The notes under the pieces are model-generated. The model was not told where the DNA came from, did no database searches, and saw only the letters and a program-made list of their open reading frames with translations. A DNA stretch of 64,000 nucleotides from Allodiplogaster sudhausi (Eukaryota > Nematoda > Chromadorea > Rhabditida > Diplogasteridae): positions 4,364,501 to 4,428,500 of the forward strand of contig CALZFC010000017.1 of the NCBI GenBank assembly GCA_945643635.1. Direction: 5' to 3'. Below are positions 22,030 through 35,300 of the stretch, in pieces. The translations under genes and the position numbers were made by a program. The stretch's first letter is position 1. The number at the start of each line of letters is the position of its first letter.

Positions 22030-24550
22030 TCAGAGTTGAGGTTGATCCTGCTGCTGCTGAACTTCTTCCGTGTCCAGCGCCGACAACTTGCAGATCACAC
22101 TCAGCGCGTCTTCGACCGCCTGGAAATGAAATATCTCTTTCATAGTTCACTGTTCTGGTTGTCTCTCTCTTTCTCACACACACTTTCTCTCTCTCAATCT
22201 TTTCTCTCTCACACTCTTTCCTTCTCGCTCTATGTCTCCTTCACCTACCGACTCAGCATCCCCGTCGAGTTGCTTGCGCAGCTCCTCCGTGTCCCACACC
22301 GCCCAGATTGATTGCTGAGGGGGCGGCTGCTGGAGAAGGAAAGGAGCACGAGTGGCAGCAGAAGAGGAAGAATCAGAAGTTGAAGAAGAGGAAGCCCCGC
22401 CCTGCCCGATCAGTCCCGTGGCCCCTTTCATTGGCTGAAGCTGCTGCTGAAGACAGGACGAGCCGCCAAGGGAAAAGTCTGCAAAAATGATTTGGTGTCT
22501 ATATTAATTTTTAAAAATTTATCTCTCTCTCTCTCTCGCACCCTCCTCTCTCTCTTAAAGCACCGTAGGCAGGCTGAGTCAGCAGCTCTCCGATAAGTGG
22601 GAGCGGCGCGACGCGTTGCGGCTGCGGTTGCTGCTGAAGCGGCTGCTCGGCGGGTGTGACGGCGACCGATTCCAGAGAATGCCCGGAAGAAGAAGAAAAT
22701 GAGGCAGAGGGACGGTCGCTGTCTGCAAGAAGATGAGTCATACATCAGAAGCATAATATTTTGTAGTATTATTACAATTAGAGTTAATGAGATAGTAGAG
22801 TGAAAAATTCATGCGATATTATAGTGTGCTCGATTACCGTTGTGTTCCTGGTGCTCCGCTCCGACTGCATGGTGCTGGACATGCTGAGGCACATGAAGCT
22901 GTGCAAAGATGCGAGGAGATTGAAGGGGAAGGGGTGAGGACACTTGGGCGTTAGTCTGATTCTGATTGGGCTGAGCAGGGAGTGGCAGGGGCTTCTGGGG
23001 GCGGGCCTGGTTCATAGAGATGGATTGGAACTCGGCCTGAGGCTGACAATGATTCTGCTGACACTGGGGTTGGCGTGGTGTGTTGGTCTGGGACGGATAT
23101 GGCACTTGGGACTGGCTCTGCTGCTTCCCAAGAGTATGGGACTTGGTGAGATGGGGCTGCTCTGGTTGGTGCTGAACAGATGTGACTGCCTGGTGGTGTA
23201 CGGGCGGAAATTGTGGATGCGATTGGTGTGGTGGTGGATAGCCGGGTGCATGGGTAGAATGATAGCCAAAAGTGGGGCACAAGGCTGTTGCATTGGAGGG
23301 TGGGCAGGCATAAGAGTTGACGGAGATGCGGCCGACGACGGCTGGGTCGGTTGCTGGCTCACGTGGTGCGAACGCGGATGGCCGACTTGGTGGACGAACG
23401 GATGAGGAGACGGCCACCATCCAGGGCCGTAAAATGGCATCGGAGGAGGAGGCAGCATATGATGAGGAGTGTACACTAGAAGAGAGAGAGTGAGTGAATA
23501 AGAAATAAAGAGAGACAGAGAGAGACAATAGGAGAGAGAGATAGAGAGAGAAAGAGTGCTATTTGAGCGAGAGAATTCTATTGATGAATGAAAGAGAGTG
23601 ATACTGATATTGTTGACCAGTTATTTCTTCAAACTATGTATAAAATCTACAGCTTACTGTAGTATCCATGGTAGGCCCGATGCGGAGCGGCGGGTTCCAT
23701 CATGTGAGGATGTGGAGGAGGCCCGCAGCAGGACATCATGGACAAGGGTCTCGCAGCGAAAGGATGATGAGCGTACGGCGTGGAATAAGGTAGGGGGCCG
23801 TAGTTGGGAAGGGATCCAGGAGTGGCGGCGGAGTGGGGCGAGACCCGCTTGGCCGCAGAACAGCCTTGATCATCAGATGGCCGCTTGCGAGCAGAGGACG
23901 CGAGTTCCTGAGAAGCAATTTTTTATTTAGTTATTATCCGTTTACGCAGCTCTTAATCAGATCAATTTTAAATGCAATATTCAAAGTATTCATAAATGAA
24001 ATCGGCCTGCTAACCGAGTGATGGTTATGATTCTGAGTAGCAGAATAGTGAGCGGGAACGAGAAGAAGCTGCTCGTGTTGCTGTCGAACTTCCGCGCGAC
24101 TAACGACGTGTTCCGAGACGAGAGAAGTTGTCTCAGTCGGCGAATTCTGGAATGTTCTTTTTTCAAAATCTATTTTTGTTATGTTGATTAGGGAGTGCTG
24201 TATTGCAGAGAAAGATACAACGAGAGAAAGAGAAATAGAGAAGGGTAGTGAGAGAGAGAGTTAGAGAAAGCGAGAGTTAGAGATCGAGACATGCAAAATT
24301 CTTCGACACACTCGTTTACCTCATCCGTGCAGTCATGCTGCTGCTTCTGGACAATGGTGCCTGGGTTGGAATCAGGAGATGAAAGTGTGCAGGAGCGAGG
24401 AGAGGAAGATGACAAGGAGACTGTCATCATGTCTGAAGAGGGGGATGGACGAGGGGTCAGCAGATCTGATCCTCCTCCGACTGCATCCGAGAGGGGAGAG
24501 GATGACGTTGAAGGAGAAGACGAGGAGAGAGATGCTGACTGATCAGCCAT
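22030..24550 (-). CDS. Low-complexity Ser/Gln/Pro/His-rich protein, function unknown
   Basis: Seven or so exons: 24550-24319, ~24147-24016, ~23910-23660, 23474-~22834, ~22722-22560, ~22480-22250 and ~22121-22030. The N-terminus is Ser-rich (MADQSASLSSSSPSTSSS). Middle exons are Pro/His/Met-rich (HHMLPPPPMPFYGPGWW) with a basic ARKRPSDDQG patch. Later exons are Gln-rich and end in LSALDTEEVQQQQDQPQL. The composition resembles intrinsically disordered transcription or RNA regulators, but no domain was recognised. The exon 23474-22834 enters in one frame (YTPHHM...) and leaves in another (...GAEHQEHN), both fixed by phase-1 splice junctions. It therefore contains a one-base indel or an unseen intron near 23.3 kb. 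Confidence 0.6.
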
Positions 24551-26382
24551 GTCGATCGAGTTGCGAATGAGTAAGTTCAGCCAGACCCAGTTTCTATTTC
24601 CTTCTGTTCGCACTCTTTCACAGGCCACGCCCTCTATGACCCGGTTCAGAAAGGCTAAAAATCCAACGGGCGTGATTGGCCATCTCCACGAACTTTTCGA
24701 ATTGAAGCTGAATAGAAAATGAAAGATTGAGAGTGGGGGAGAGAAATAGAGAGAGAGAGAGAGAGTAGTAGTTGAGAGAGAGAGGGAAAGAGTACAAGGG
24801 AGAACGAGGGGGAGAGGGCGAGAGAGAGAGAGAGTGAGAGAGAGAGAGAGTGAGCACCATAGTCATTGCCGAATGGGAACGAGAGAGAAGCAGGACGGTG
24901 CGATAATTGTTGTGGCGGTTGAATAAACGTGCTCTGTCGAGGTTGAAAGAAGATATGAGTATTCGAGAAATATAGAGATGAGTAAAAGAGACAGTGAGGG
25001 CAGAAGAGCGATAGAAGGAGGGGTAGATAATTAGAGAAATAGAGAGGGCGGGAAAAGGAGAAAGACGAATAAGAGTTCAGACAAGGAAGCAGAAATATAT
25101 ACATATATGTAATGCTATCACCAAGAAAGCTAAGCATTCAAAAATAATCTGCCTATATAAATTACTTATAATCTTACGCCAAATATCAGCATATTAAAAA
25201 AAATACCTTTACTACCGCAGGCGTTTCTGGATTTTTCTTTTGTTCTCTCTTCTCGGTTGCATTTGAGTCTGTGCACCTCTCTCCCCCTCTCCCTTTTTCT
25301 CTCCTTCTCGCTCCATCTCTCTGCTTTTCTCTCATTCTCGCGCTCTCACTTTCTATGTATGTATTTTTTCATTTATCAAACCATTACACATGTTCAGGAT
25401 CCTCATTCAATTGTATTCCAATGCATGTATTCATTAAATAAAGCAGAATAGTCTGAAGAGAGAAAAAAGAAGCGAAAGAAAGCTAGAGAGCGTGGGAGAG
25501 AGCGGATAGAGTACCAGAGAGGAGAAATAAGAGAAAAGGTGAGAGAGAGAGAGAGAGAGAGAGGGCAACCAGAGAAATCAAGAGATACGATAGAATTAGA
25601 GAGAGAACGAAAGAAATAAGGAGAGAGGGAGAGCTACATAAGATGTGGTCGTATTCCACCTATTAAAGCTTTCCATCCATTAAATCTTCATCTCGGCTTA
25701 TCACAATCGCTCTCTCTTTCGCGATCTCTCTCTCTCTCTCTCCCCTCTATCTCTCTCTATCTCTCTGTCTCTCTCTCCCTCTTCACATGAAAAATACACA
25801 TACTTGCTTATGTATCTGGAATAATTTACGTTTTCCGTTATAATAATTTTTAGTTTTGGCGATTAGTCCAAATGAATAAACTGGATGCATTCAAAAGGGA
25901 GAGTGAGAAAAAGGGTAGAGAGAGAAAGCAGAGGACAAGAAACAGAGAAGAAGAAGAATCAAGTGTCATAAGAGAGACTTGGTGGAATCTGCGACGTCGT
26001 ATGTATGTATGTATTTAATTAAGTAATTTCTGCAAGCGGCACACGTTTTGAAGAGTATTTAAAAATTCTCCTTCGCACAATTAGCCTGATATCTATTCTT
26101 TCTTTTCTCTATTTCTCAACTTCTCTCTCTCTCTCTCTCACTTTCAGTGTCCTTTTCTCCTTTGGCATGACATAAGGTCAACTGCTAAAACAATTATCAC
26201 CCCGTTCACCCCAGTTTGCCTTTCTCTCTGCCACTCTCTCGCTTCCCTTCGACAAACATTCTTACTTTACTTTATTTACGCACACAGAAGTGAGACGTGG
26301 TAGTGAAATTTAGCAGTGAAGATAGAAAGAAAAAATTAATGAAATGAGATGAATGCGGGATTTCATCCGCAATCCCTGGCTT

Positions 26383-26427
<45 letters not shown>

Positions 26428-26890
26428 GTCTCTCTCTCTGTTCAGCTACAACTCAAACCAGGATGTGTACAGGGTGGCGAAGATGGCCAATCACTCCCGT
26501 TGGCCTTTTTAAACCGGGTCATATAATCTAATATATTCTATTTTTAACAGTATTAATTATATACGTATGTAGATATGTATGTAGACGGTTCCATCGTCAG
26601 AGGATAGGAAGCATAAAGCAGTTTTTTGATTTTTTTTTCTCTTTTAAAATAAGATGGCACTTTCAGATTAAGATGACGAAATCGTGTCGATTACTTCGTA
26701 ATCTTATTGTTAGGTCTCACAATGTCTTCTTTCATTGCCTGCATTCAGGAGTGAATAACTTTAAAGATCCTTTTTGTGCGCATTCTCCAACAAATATTGC
26801 TACGAAAGTCGAAAGTCACAAAGTCATGGCAAGAGGAGAACTTTAGAGGAGGAGAATTTATCTGGAGAAGGGGTAGCGGATGATGTACGG
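24551..26890. other. Intergenic, dense (GA)n/(CT)n microsatellites
   Basis: Purine/pyrimidine tracts occur at 24745-24860, 25540-25565, 25710-25790 and 26385-26440. A short sequence GATGGCCAATCAC...AACCGGGTCAT occurs twice in opposite orientation (about 24635-24690 minus, 26483-26522 plus). No gene is supported. Confidence 0.5.
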
Positions 26891-27654
26891 CTAGTCGTCC
26901 GGTCCAGCACATCTGTCGTTCTTTGTAGCCAAATGATCAAGCCAACGCTCGCATTTCAGGGCATCCTTGAGTGTGTGCTCTTCATGATTGAAGCATTTAA
27001 GTCCCAGAGATTGAGAATCGGTGTAGGACACTTTTCCATTCGGGCAGTTCGTGTTGCAGAAGTGGAGGACCGTGATATAGTAGTCGTTCCACTGCAATAT
27101 GTAAGTCAATCATGCTGCTGCAAAAGAAATAGATATTGCAGAGCAACGACGAACACAGAAGGGACCGCCAGCGTCGCCTCCGATTCGTCCGTATTCTCCA
27201 TTGTTGAATTCGATGCCATCTACTTCGGAAACGAGCGTATCGGCTGAAGCAAATGATGAATTGTGTAGAATTCTCCAAGATATGTTGTCTTAACGAGTCC
27301 CCAAATCTTTAAAAGGGGTCCCTCCTATTCTTTCTGCAGCTATGCTTCAGCTATGATTCAACTTTAGCTATACAAGGTCAGTGTTGTCCGAACGACTCTC
27401 AACGGACATCAATTTCTTTGCTTGAGCGAGATTCTTTTTTTTTTGTTCCCATACGAGTTGTTGTTCATGGAATGAAAAAATGTAGAATTCCATATAAGCT
27501 CACCGCCAACATAGTGGTAGTCCCAGAGGCGGACTTTGGCAGTGGTCTTATTCATAAAGCCCGCGCACGTGAGATGGAAGTTCACCATAATACGCTTCGT
27601 ATCAACCAGCAATGCTCCAATGAAAAGGAGAACGAAGAAGAGGCGAAGCAGCAT
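26891..27654 (-). CDS. Transthyretin-like (TTL) family secreted protein
   Basis: Extracellular nematode-type protein of the transthyretin-related family, roles mostly unknown. Exon 1 (27654-~27509) encodes a signal peptide (MLLRLFFVLLFIGALLV) and the first strand block VNFHLTCAGFMNKTTAKVRL, then WDYHYVG, matching the family pattern (small-residue-x-L-x-C ... A-x-V-x-L-W-D). Exon 2 starts near 27240 with ADTLVSEVDGIEFNNGEYGR, where the family has DLL...D..G.F. Exon 3 (~27107-26891) has WNDYYITVLHFCNTNCPNG, the usual I.H.C position, and ends CAGPDD before the TAG at 26891-26893. The exon 2 donor is uncertain. The cysteine-rich C-terminus is longer than in a minimal TTL protein. Confidence 0.7.
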
Positions 27655-28593
27655 TCATTGCAAAGGAAGAGCAATTTCCATTATGAAGTAATTTGGGAAC
27701 TTTATTGATAATGTAAATTAATCTAGAGTATGTAGGTTAATACTTGAATAACAAATCATTACTGCAGATTGAGATATTATAACACACTATATGAGACGAG
27801 GTAGGAAGAAACGAGCGAGAGGAGAGGAGAGCTGACCCAGAGACGACAGAACTCCAGAGGAGAAGACGCGAGGAATGATGGGCGAACACTCGGATTTCGC
27901 CTTTTATTTCGTTTTTAACTGGATTAACAGACGATTAGAATATGCAGTTTTCTTACGATTTCGTAATAAGTCAGGAACATTTTTTTTTTCGCACGCGGCC
28001 AACCTTTCGAAATTTCGCAACATTTTTTTCGATTACATAGCAAAACTACTTCTTTTCCTAACAAACACACTATTCCTAAATAACATTCTAGAAGATGATG
28101 AAATCCTGATTTCGACATTTCCGAGCCGATTATTATCAGCAGGCTCCATTAAAACAGCTCATTCTTCTAAACGATATAAGATGAAAAGAGCACCATTTTT
28201 CAAGGCATCGCTGAAAGAGGATATCAGTCTTTTTAGAAAGTTGTGCTTTCTTGAACAGCAACGAATTTACTACAATTTTTCCTGTAATCAGTTACAAGAG
28301 ACTTGTTATGAAAATAAATAAATAAATAAATAGAAAAAAAATTGCAATACTTTTGCTTCTGTAGCATTTTCCAGCCAGTGACAGCAAAACCGCTGTGTCC
28401 CAGTACAATCATGCCTCCTTCAATACTCCAGCAAACAACAACAACTAATGCATGAAATAGAACTTAAGGCATTTATGTATGTAAGTTTGTATGTAACAAT
28501 CAGCAAATCTGACTTCATGTCGACAAATCGTAATAATTAGTCTTAGTTCCTGACGAAGTTCAACTTGAATCGCCAGCTAATTATGATTATGGC
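27655..28593. other. AT-rich region with one unassigned ORF
   Basis: A single plus-strand frame at 27875-28321 (148 codons, starting MMGEHSDFAFYFVFNWINRR) is long for AT-rich DNA but has no recognisable motif and no conserved neighbour. It may be chance. Confidence 0.25.
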
Positions 28594-29236
28594 GTGATGC
28601 CATTTTTTTGTTCAGTTCTCGATAATATAGAATTTGAAGTATTATTCTCTGCATTACGTTTTGAATTATTAACAAATTCAAATAAATATTCCCTATTGTC
28701 GTCTAATAATTTGCAATCTCGTTTCATGCACTCTCCATTCACGTGCAAACTCCGGCGATTCTCATCGCGGCAATCGTACTGCTTTCTACTGTCCTTCTTC
28801 GACATATCACATCATGCCGCTATCGAGAACGCAATCTTTCCAGTATCAAATTACTTATATATTTTATATACTGTCTACTTTTGTAAAATTCGTTTACTAT
28901 TCATTATTCATTATTTATTATATAAACGCATATGCCTTCTCACAGTTCTCTTTGTATTTCTCGATTGCTGACTTTGTGCCGACAATCATCACGCTCACAA
29001 CGCTCTTCGTTGTTCTTCAATACAAGTGGTGGATCTTATTTTCACTTCTTCGGTTACCAATTTCATCGTAAAAAAAATTTCTCTAACGCATTTTTTGCGT
29101 TATAATTTTGTCTTATTCTTCCAATTAGATTTGTTCTCCAGTCATTTGTGCCTCTCCTTCTCCAAAGACGTCAGATGTGTACGAATTCCACTACGAGCGC
29201 TTTACTCTTCAAAGCCCCACAGTCGCGTCTTCATGA
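28594..29236 (+). CDS. Candidate 7TM-like fragment
   Basis: Hydrophobic plus-strand pieces occur in order: TPAILIAAIVLLSTVLLRHI near 28760, then FSQFSLYFSIADFVPTIITL near 28950. A hydrophilic tail DVYEFHYERFTLQSPTVASS ends in TGA at 29234-29236. This layout resembles the last helices and tail of a nematode chemoreceptor, but the splice phases do not all agree. It could be a decayed receptor or a chance assembly of frames. Confidence 0.3.
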
Positions 29237-29391
29237 CTACATATGTACATACATACTTCATTCATTCCCTTTAATGATATCATGAAGCCGGCAACTATCA
29301 AGAATGAGAGCAACTTTATCAGTATTTAAACATGAATTTCGTAATGTTTGGTGAGATGCACGTGGGATTGGGGTGGACGGGTGGGTGTGGC

Positions 29392-32300
29392 TTACGTGTA
29401 GCTGCTCGGCTGGCCATTATAGCCGCACTCTGGCACATTGGCCATATGGTCGCAAATGGTCAGCCGCTGATTCCAGTAGGTGCCCGCGCTGCATGGCATG
29501 TGCACCCAGAGGCCACTGGCACATTGGTAGAAGTTGGAGCAGTTCGAGCGGTCGCGGAGATAGCCATTCATCCCGGACGATTCCTTCAACACAACCATTC
29601 TTATTTCTCCCGCTCTCTCTTCTTCTTCTCTCTCTCACCCTCTCTTTCTCTCAGACTCCATCGTTATTCAACACTCTCGCTCTCTGTCTTCACTATTGTG
29701 TATAATTCACGCACTCTCTCTTTCTCTCTTATTTCATTATAATTTAATCGCTCTCTCTTCAATCTCCATTCTAATTATCTCTCTCTCTCCGTTCATTTCC
29801 TTTCTCTCTCTTTCTCTTTCTCTCTCGCTTTCTCTCTCTCCCTCTCTCTCTCCAACTTCCTCTCCTGACCTGGCATGGCTCAGTGTATGCATTGCATCGA
29901 TATCCTGGATCGCAGTATCCGTTCCGGAAGCCTGCTCCGTAGTCACACGAGCGCGTCTCATACCGGCCGTGGACGCACAGCTTAAAGGAGCATAAAAAAC
30001 TCACCCCATTTTGCCTGACACAGGGTCATTTGGAGAGACACGACTACAACTGTCAGGAAAATTCAGATAACTCACAGTTGAGGCTCGCGCCAATTTAAAT
30101 AACATCTCTAGCGTCCCTCCAATAGGAGAAAGGACAGAAACGGACGCTAATTGTCAAAATGCACCTTAAACTTTGTGCAGTCGTACTGGTCGGTCTTGGT
30201 CTGGCCATCGTAGCACTCGAACGAAGGCGGGTGATAGTTGGGGGGCGGAGCCGGCGGCGAGTCATGATAGCCTTGCTTGGAGGACGCAGAGTACGCGACG
30301 CATTGTGAAAGCTGAAAGGGATGAGCTTTCTTTCGTAGTTTCACTTTATAAAAAATATTATTCTGTTTTAATTGGACTCAGAATGGTGCCACATTTTCTG
30401 AACAAGATTTAAAAAGCAAAGAAATAAATGACTGCTTCAAAAATAAAAAAAATATATACATAATTAACCAACACTAGCATCGAAATAACTGCCTTTCGCG
30501 CACTCCCTCTTCTGCCAGCCACTGTAGTCGCAGACGTCGTAACAGAGAGGATCCTGAGTATTCAATTGATGAAATAGATATGTAAATTATTGAATGCTTC
30601 TTTGTCCTAAGAAACCTGCTGGTGAGGACGGACAGCCCCATAGAAGCAGCCGGGTGCAGCGGGCGGGTGATAATCTTTAATGATCTTTTGTGTCTCTTTC
30701 TCTCATTCTCTCTGATTGTCTCTCTCTCTTTCTCATCTCTCTCACCCTTGCCACCGTAACCTGGCTTCTGGATCGGACACTTGTATCTCTCATCACATCG
30801 TCCGTTCACGAAGCACTGGTTGTCCGGGCAGACGCCCTGGCGCCATTCTTGCTTGTAGCAGATGCTGCACGTTTGGAGTCAACTTATGTATTAGACTTTC
30901 AGCTCTTTTTAATATTATTTATAATGAGTAAATATAATGAGAAAAAGGTTATGGTAAGATGGATATTGAGAGCGTTTAATATTTTAATGAGAAAAAGGTT
31001 ATTTAATTTATAATGAGAAAAAGGTTATGGTAAGATGGATATTGAGAGCGTTTAATATTTTAATGAGAAAAAGGTTATCTAATTTATAATGAGAAAAAGG
31101 TTATGGTAAGATGGATATTGAGAGCGTTTAATATTTTAATGAGAAAAAGGTTATCTAATTTATAATGAGAAAAAGGTTATGGTAAGATGGATATTGAGAG
31201 CGTTTAATATTTTAATGAGAAAAAGGTTATTTAATTTATAATGAGAAAAAGGTTATGGTAAGATGGATATTGAGAGCGTTTAATATTTTAATGAGAAAAA
31301 GGTTATCTAATTTATAATGAGAAAAAGGTTATGGTAAGATGGATATTGAGAGCGTTTAATATTTTAATGAGAAAAAGGTTATCTAATTTATAATGAGAAA
31401 AAGGTTATGGTAAGATGGATATTGAGAGCGTTTAATATTTTAATGAGAAAAAGGTTATTTAATTTATAATGAGAAAAAGGTTATGGTAAGATGGATATTG
31501 AGAGCGTTTAATATTTTAATGAGAAAAAGGTTATCTAATTTATAATGAGAAAAAGGTTATGGTAAGATGGATATTGAGAGCGTTTAATATTTTAATGAGA
31601 AAAAGGTTATCTAATTTATAATGAGAAAAAGGTTATGGTAAGATGGATATTGAGAGCGTTTAATATTTTAATGAGAAAAAGGTTATTTAATTTATAATGA
31701 GAAAAAGGTTATGGTAAGATGGATATTGAGAGCGTTTAATATTTTAATGAGAAAAAGGTTATCTAATTTATAATGAGAAAAAGGTTATGGTAAGATGGAT
31801 ATTGAGAGCGTTTAATATTTTAATGAGAAAAAGGTTATCTAATTTATAATGAGAAAAAGGTTATGGTAAGATGGATATTGAGAGCGTTTAATATTTTAAT
31901 GAGAAAAAGGTTATCTAATTTATAATGAGAAAAAGGTTATGGTAAGATGGATATTGAGAGCGTTTAATATTTTAATGAGAAAAAGGTTATCTAATTTATA
32001 ATGAGAAAAAGGTTATGGTAAGATGGATATTGAGAGCGTTTAATATTTTAATGAGAAAAAGGTTATCTAATTTATAATGAGAAAAAGGTTATGGTAAGAT
32101 GGATATTGAGAGCGTTTAATATTTTAATGAGAAAAAGGTTATCTAATTTATAATGAGAAAAAGGTTATGGTAAGATGGATATTGAGAGCGTTTAATATTT
32201 TAATGAGAAAAAGGTTATCTAATTTATAATGAGAAAAAGGTTATGGTAAGATGGATATTGAGAGCGTTTAATATTTTAATGAGAAAAAGGTTATCTAATT

Positions 32301-35300
32301 TATAATGAGAAAAAGGTTATGGTAAGATGGATATTGAGAGCGTTTAATATTTTAATGAGAAAAAGGTTATTTAATTTATAATGAGAAAAAGGTTATGGTA
32401 AGATGGATATTGAGAGCGTTTAATATTTTAATGAGAAAAAGGTTATTTAATTTATAATGAGAAAAAGGTTATGGTAAGATGGATATTGAGAGCGTCTAAT
32501 ATAGAGCGATGAAACAGAAAGGTTCATGAACTTGCAAGTAAAGTCTGCCAGAGTTTCGATTTGTTCTAGCTAGATGAGAACGACATGGAAAGTAGCAACC
32601 GATACTCGCCGCATGCAGGCAGATACTGCGTCGCATAGTCTTGGCAGTACGGCTGGCTTCCGGGCGATGTCGAGTGGTATCTACATTGGTTGACCTCTAT
32701 TTTTCCACTCTCCCAATTTAACACTGTGGTCCTTTTCTTTAAACGGTTAGAAAAATTGGTTTCCGGGAATTTTCTTTACTTATTTCGAGGGCTCTGATGT
32801 TACTGGCTCTGTGCCAAAAAGTTGAAAAATGCCCTCCAAATGACTTGACCGCTCCGACCTGCTCGAGCACATCTTCCTCGCCGGGTCGTAGTGCGTGCCC
32901 TGCGGGCACTGCGTCCGCTGCAAGTAGCCGTCGTCCTCGCAGCGCCAGTACCACGTGTCGTCGTACGAGTCGGGCTGCGAGTAGTCGCCCTGCGAAGAAG
33001 CTGGCTTGTTTACTTGTTTACTACTTACTTACCATATAGCAAAGTATCCTGGCATCTATTCGTGCTAACTAAGTATGTATGTATGTACATATGTATGTAT
33101 GCATATGTATTTGGAACCCTGAAAAGGAACAACTATATTTTTTTGCGTATGACATATGTATGTATGTATTCAAGATGGGCATTCGTGAACAAGTTACCGT
33201 ATTTTCTCTATTAGTGCCCCCGGGGGCACTATTTTTCAATCCCCTTGCGAGACTGGGCACTATTTGAGGGGGGGGGGGTTCTATTAGAGGGAGGGGTACT
33301 ATTTTTCAATGTGATTGGCTAAAAGTTTGTAAACAACAATTTATTTCTAACAAAAGAGATTTTTAGCTCTTCTTCAATTGAATCATCACCGGAAGATCCA
33401 TTTTACTGTAAATTTTGAATGAATTTGTAATTAATTCATTGGGAAGAGCCTCCAGAATCCATTCGAGGTACATCTCGAGCCGAGATATTAGACTAATAGG
33501 GGGGGGGGCACTATTGGAGGGGGGGTTCTATTAGAGGGAGGGGTACTATTTTTCAATACCCTCGCGAGAGGGGGGCACTATTAAAGGGGGGGGGGGGTTC
33601 TAATAGAGGGAGGGGCACTAATAGAGAAAATACAGTATTTATACTTCGTCTACCACCTCGACCTTATGCAACTCCCGGTCACGCCCCCCCCCAGTGTCCG
33701 CGTGAGCTAACGGACAAACAAAGGAGTGTCGCCAGAACGGCATAGGACTGTGAAACACAGCAACCACCGAATCTTCTCAAGTCACCTTCCGAAAAATGAT
33801 GAACGCGAACGTGCTAGAGGAGAAAAAAGAGCAGTTTGGTAAGTGAAGGATACTTACATCAGCAATTCGAAAAAGTCGTAGTATGCAAACGATCAGAAAA
33901 GTGCAAATATGCAGAGAAATGATTATTATAAAAGGCGATCGCGGAAGCAAGGCTCATCAGAGTCGCTGGAATCTGCCGCGTAAGAATGTCTCGCCCCTTC
34001 CCTCGCCATCGCGGGATCAGCCGAAGCCGCTCCGGGCTGCACGAGACGAGCCAGTCGCGAACGCCTTCTTCATCCTCTTTCGAAGCACGCGTGCTCGCCT
34101 TCATCAGGATGATTGAGGAGCATAATGCCTCGCTGAACCGTCGCCTGGATACGATGGACCAGCTGCTTCGTGAGATTCTGGAAGCTCTCAACGGACCCGC
34201 CGCCCACCTTCAAGGAGACACCAGCAGCCGAGACAAGCTGTCGTCCCTCGCACGAACGCCCGCCTCTTATCCCACTCACGGAGATGAGCCCTTGTGAGAG
34301 GCGATGAATAAAGCCCTGTTATTGTTGCCAATGTGTATTTGCACTTCACAAAGCTTCTGCTCAAAGAGAGACGTAGAGATGTGATAATCTCGAATGTTCT
34401 CCTTGTCAGGATACAAAATTGCGTAGATGTCCGAGATTTTGGCTACTGGCGTACTCTGCTGACTGTCACGGAGGCATAGAAGCTATATGCTTTGAACTCC
34501 TTCCTCGTTGACGTAATGGCGAGTTTGCTTACGTAGAGTGTGCACCGACTTCGGGCAAGTGCCATGTTAAATAACAAGACATTCTTTTTCAGTCAATTCC
34601 TGCCTTTCGATGCAGAAGAATCGCAGGCTAATCTCCGGGAATCAAGCCAAAAATAACGAAATCAACCGCTCACGAAGAGACTGGAGTAGGGAATGACTAG
34701 GAATGCCATGAAAATACAATGATAATGGAATACCACTTAGCTATGTTAATGATGGAAAGGGCAGGCAGGAAGGAAGGGTTCGGAATGCAATATTCCGTTA
34801 TATATGTACATATGCCTATATACCTCACATTTGCATATTTGCTTATCTGCACAATTCCCCTCCATCTACATGCATGCACTTATTCTAATTGTAAGCCCTT
34901 TAGCGCTACTATATTGGCAGACCCATCTCGTGAGATAGATATTGCCCTCTCCGGCCACCATCGTGCTTGCACTTTCCAAGTGTTATGTAGCAAGTAACAT
35001 ATATACGTAACTACCTCAAGTTCGAAAATATACCCGGAACATTCTGGCAACTTGCCAACCTGGCACAAGTATTGCGGATATTGCTGTTGCTGCTGCTGCT
35101 GATGATGAGACGGCGATTGTGGTGGCGGTGGCGGTGCCGGCGGAAATGCTGGCGGAAGATGATGAGAGGATGGCGGCGGCGCCGGCGGAAAGGACGGCTG
35201 ACGGAAAGCGCCCGGCCGCTGCACCGGAGAGTCGAGCCCGTCTCCGCTCGACGGCCAGCGATTTGGCAACTCGCGCGGTTGCACGGAAAAGGGCGAATTA

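Noticed and set aside
22944..23405. 153-codon plus-strand ORF opposite the Pro/Gln-rich exon
   Set aside because: Shadow of the minus-strand exon; its Trp/Gly/Leu-rich composition is the complement of Pro/Gln/His codons, and splice phases support the minus strand.
30925..32500. CRISPR-like array
   Set aside because: The array is a continuous 76-bp tandem repeat without unique spacers, in a eukaryotic intron.
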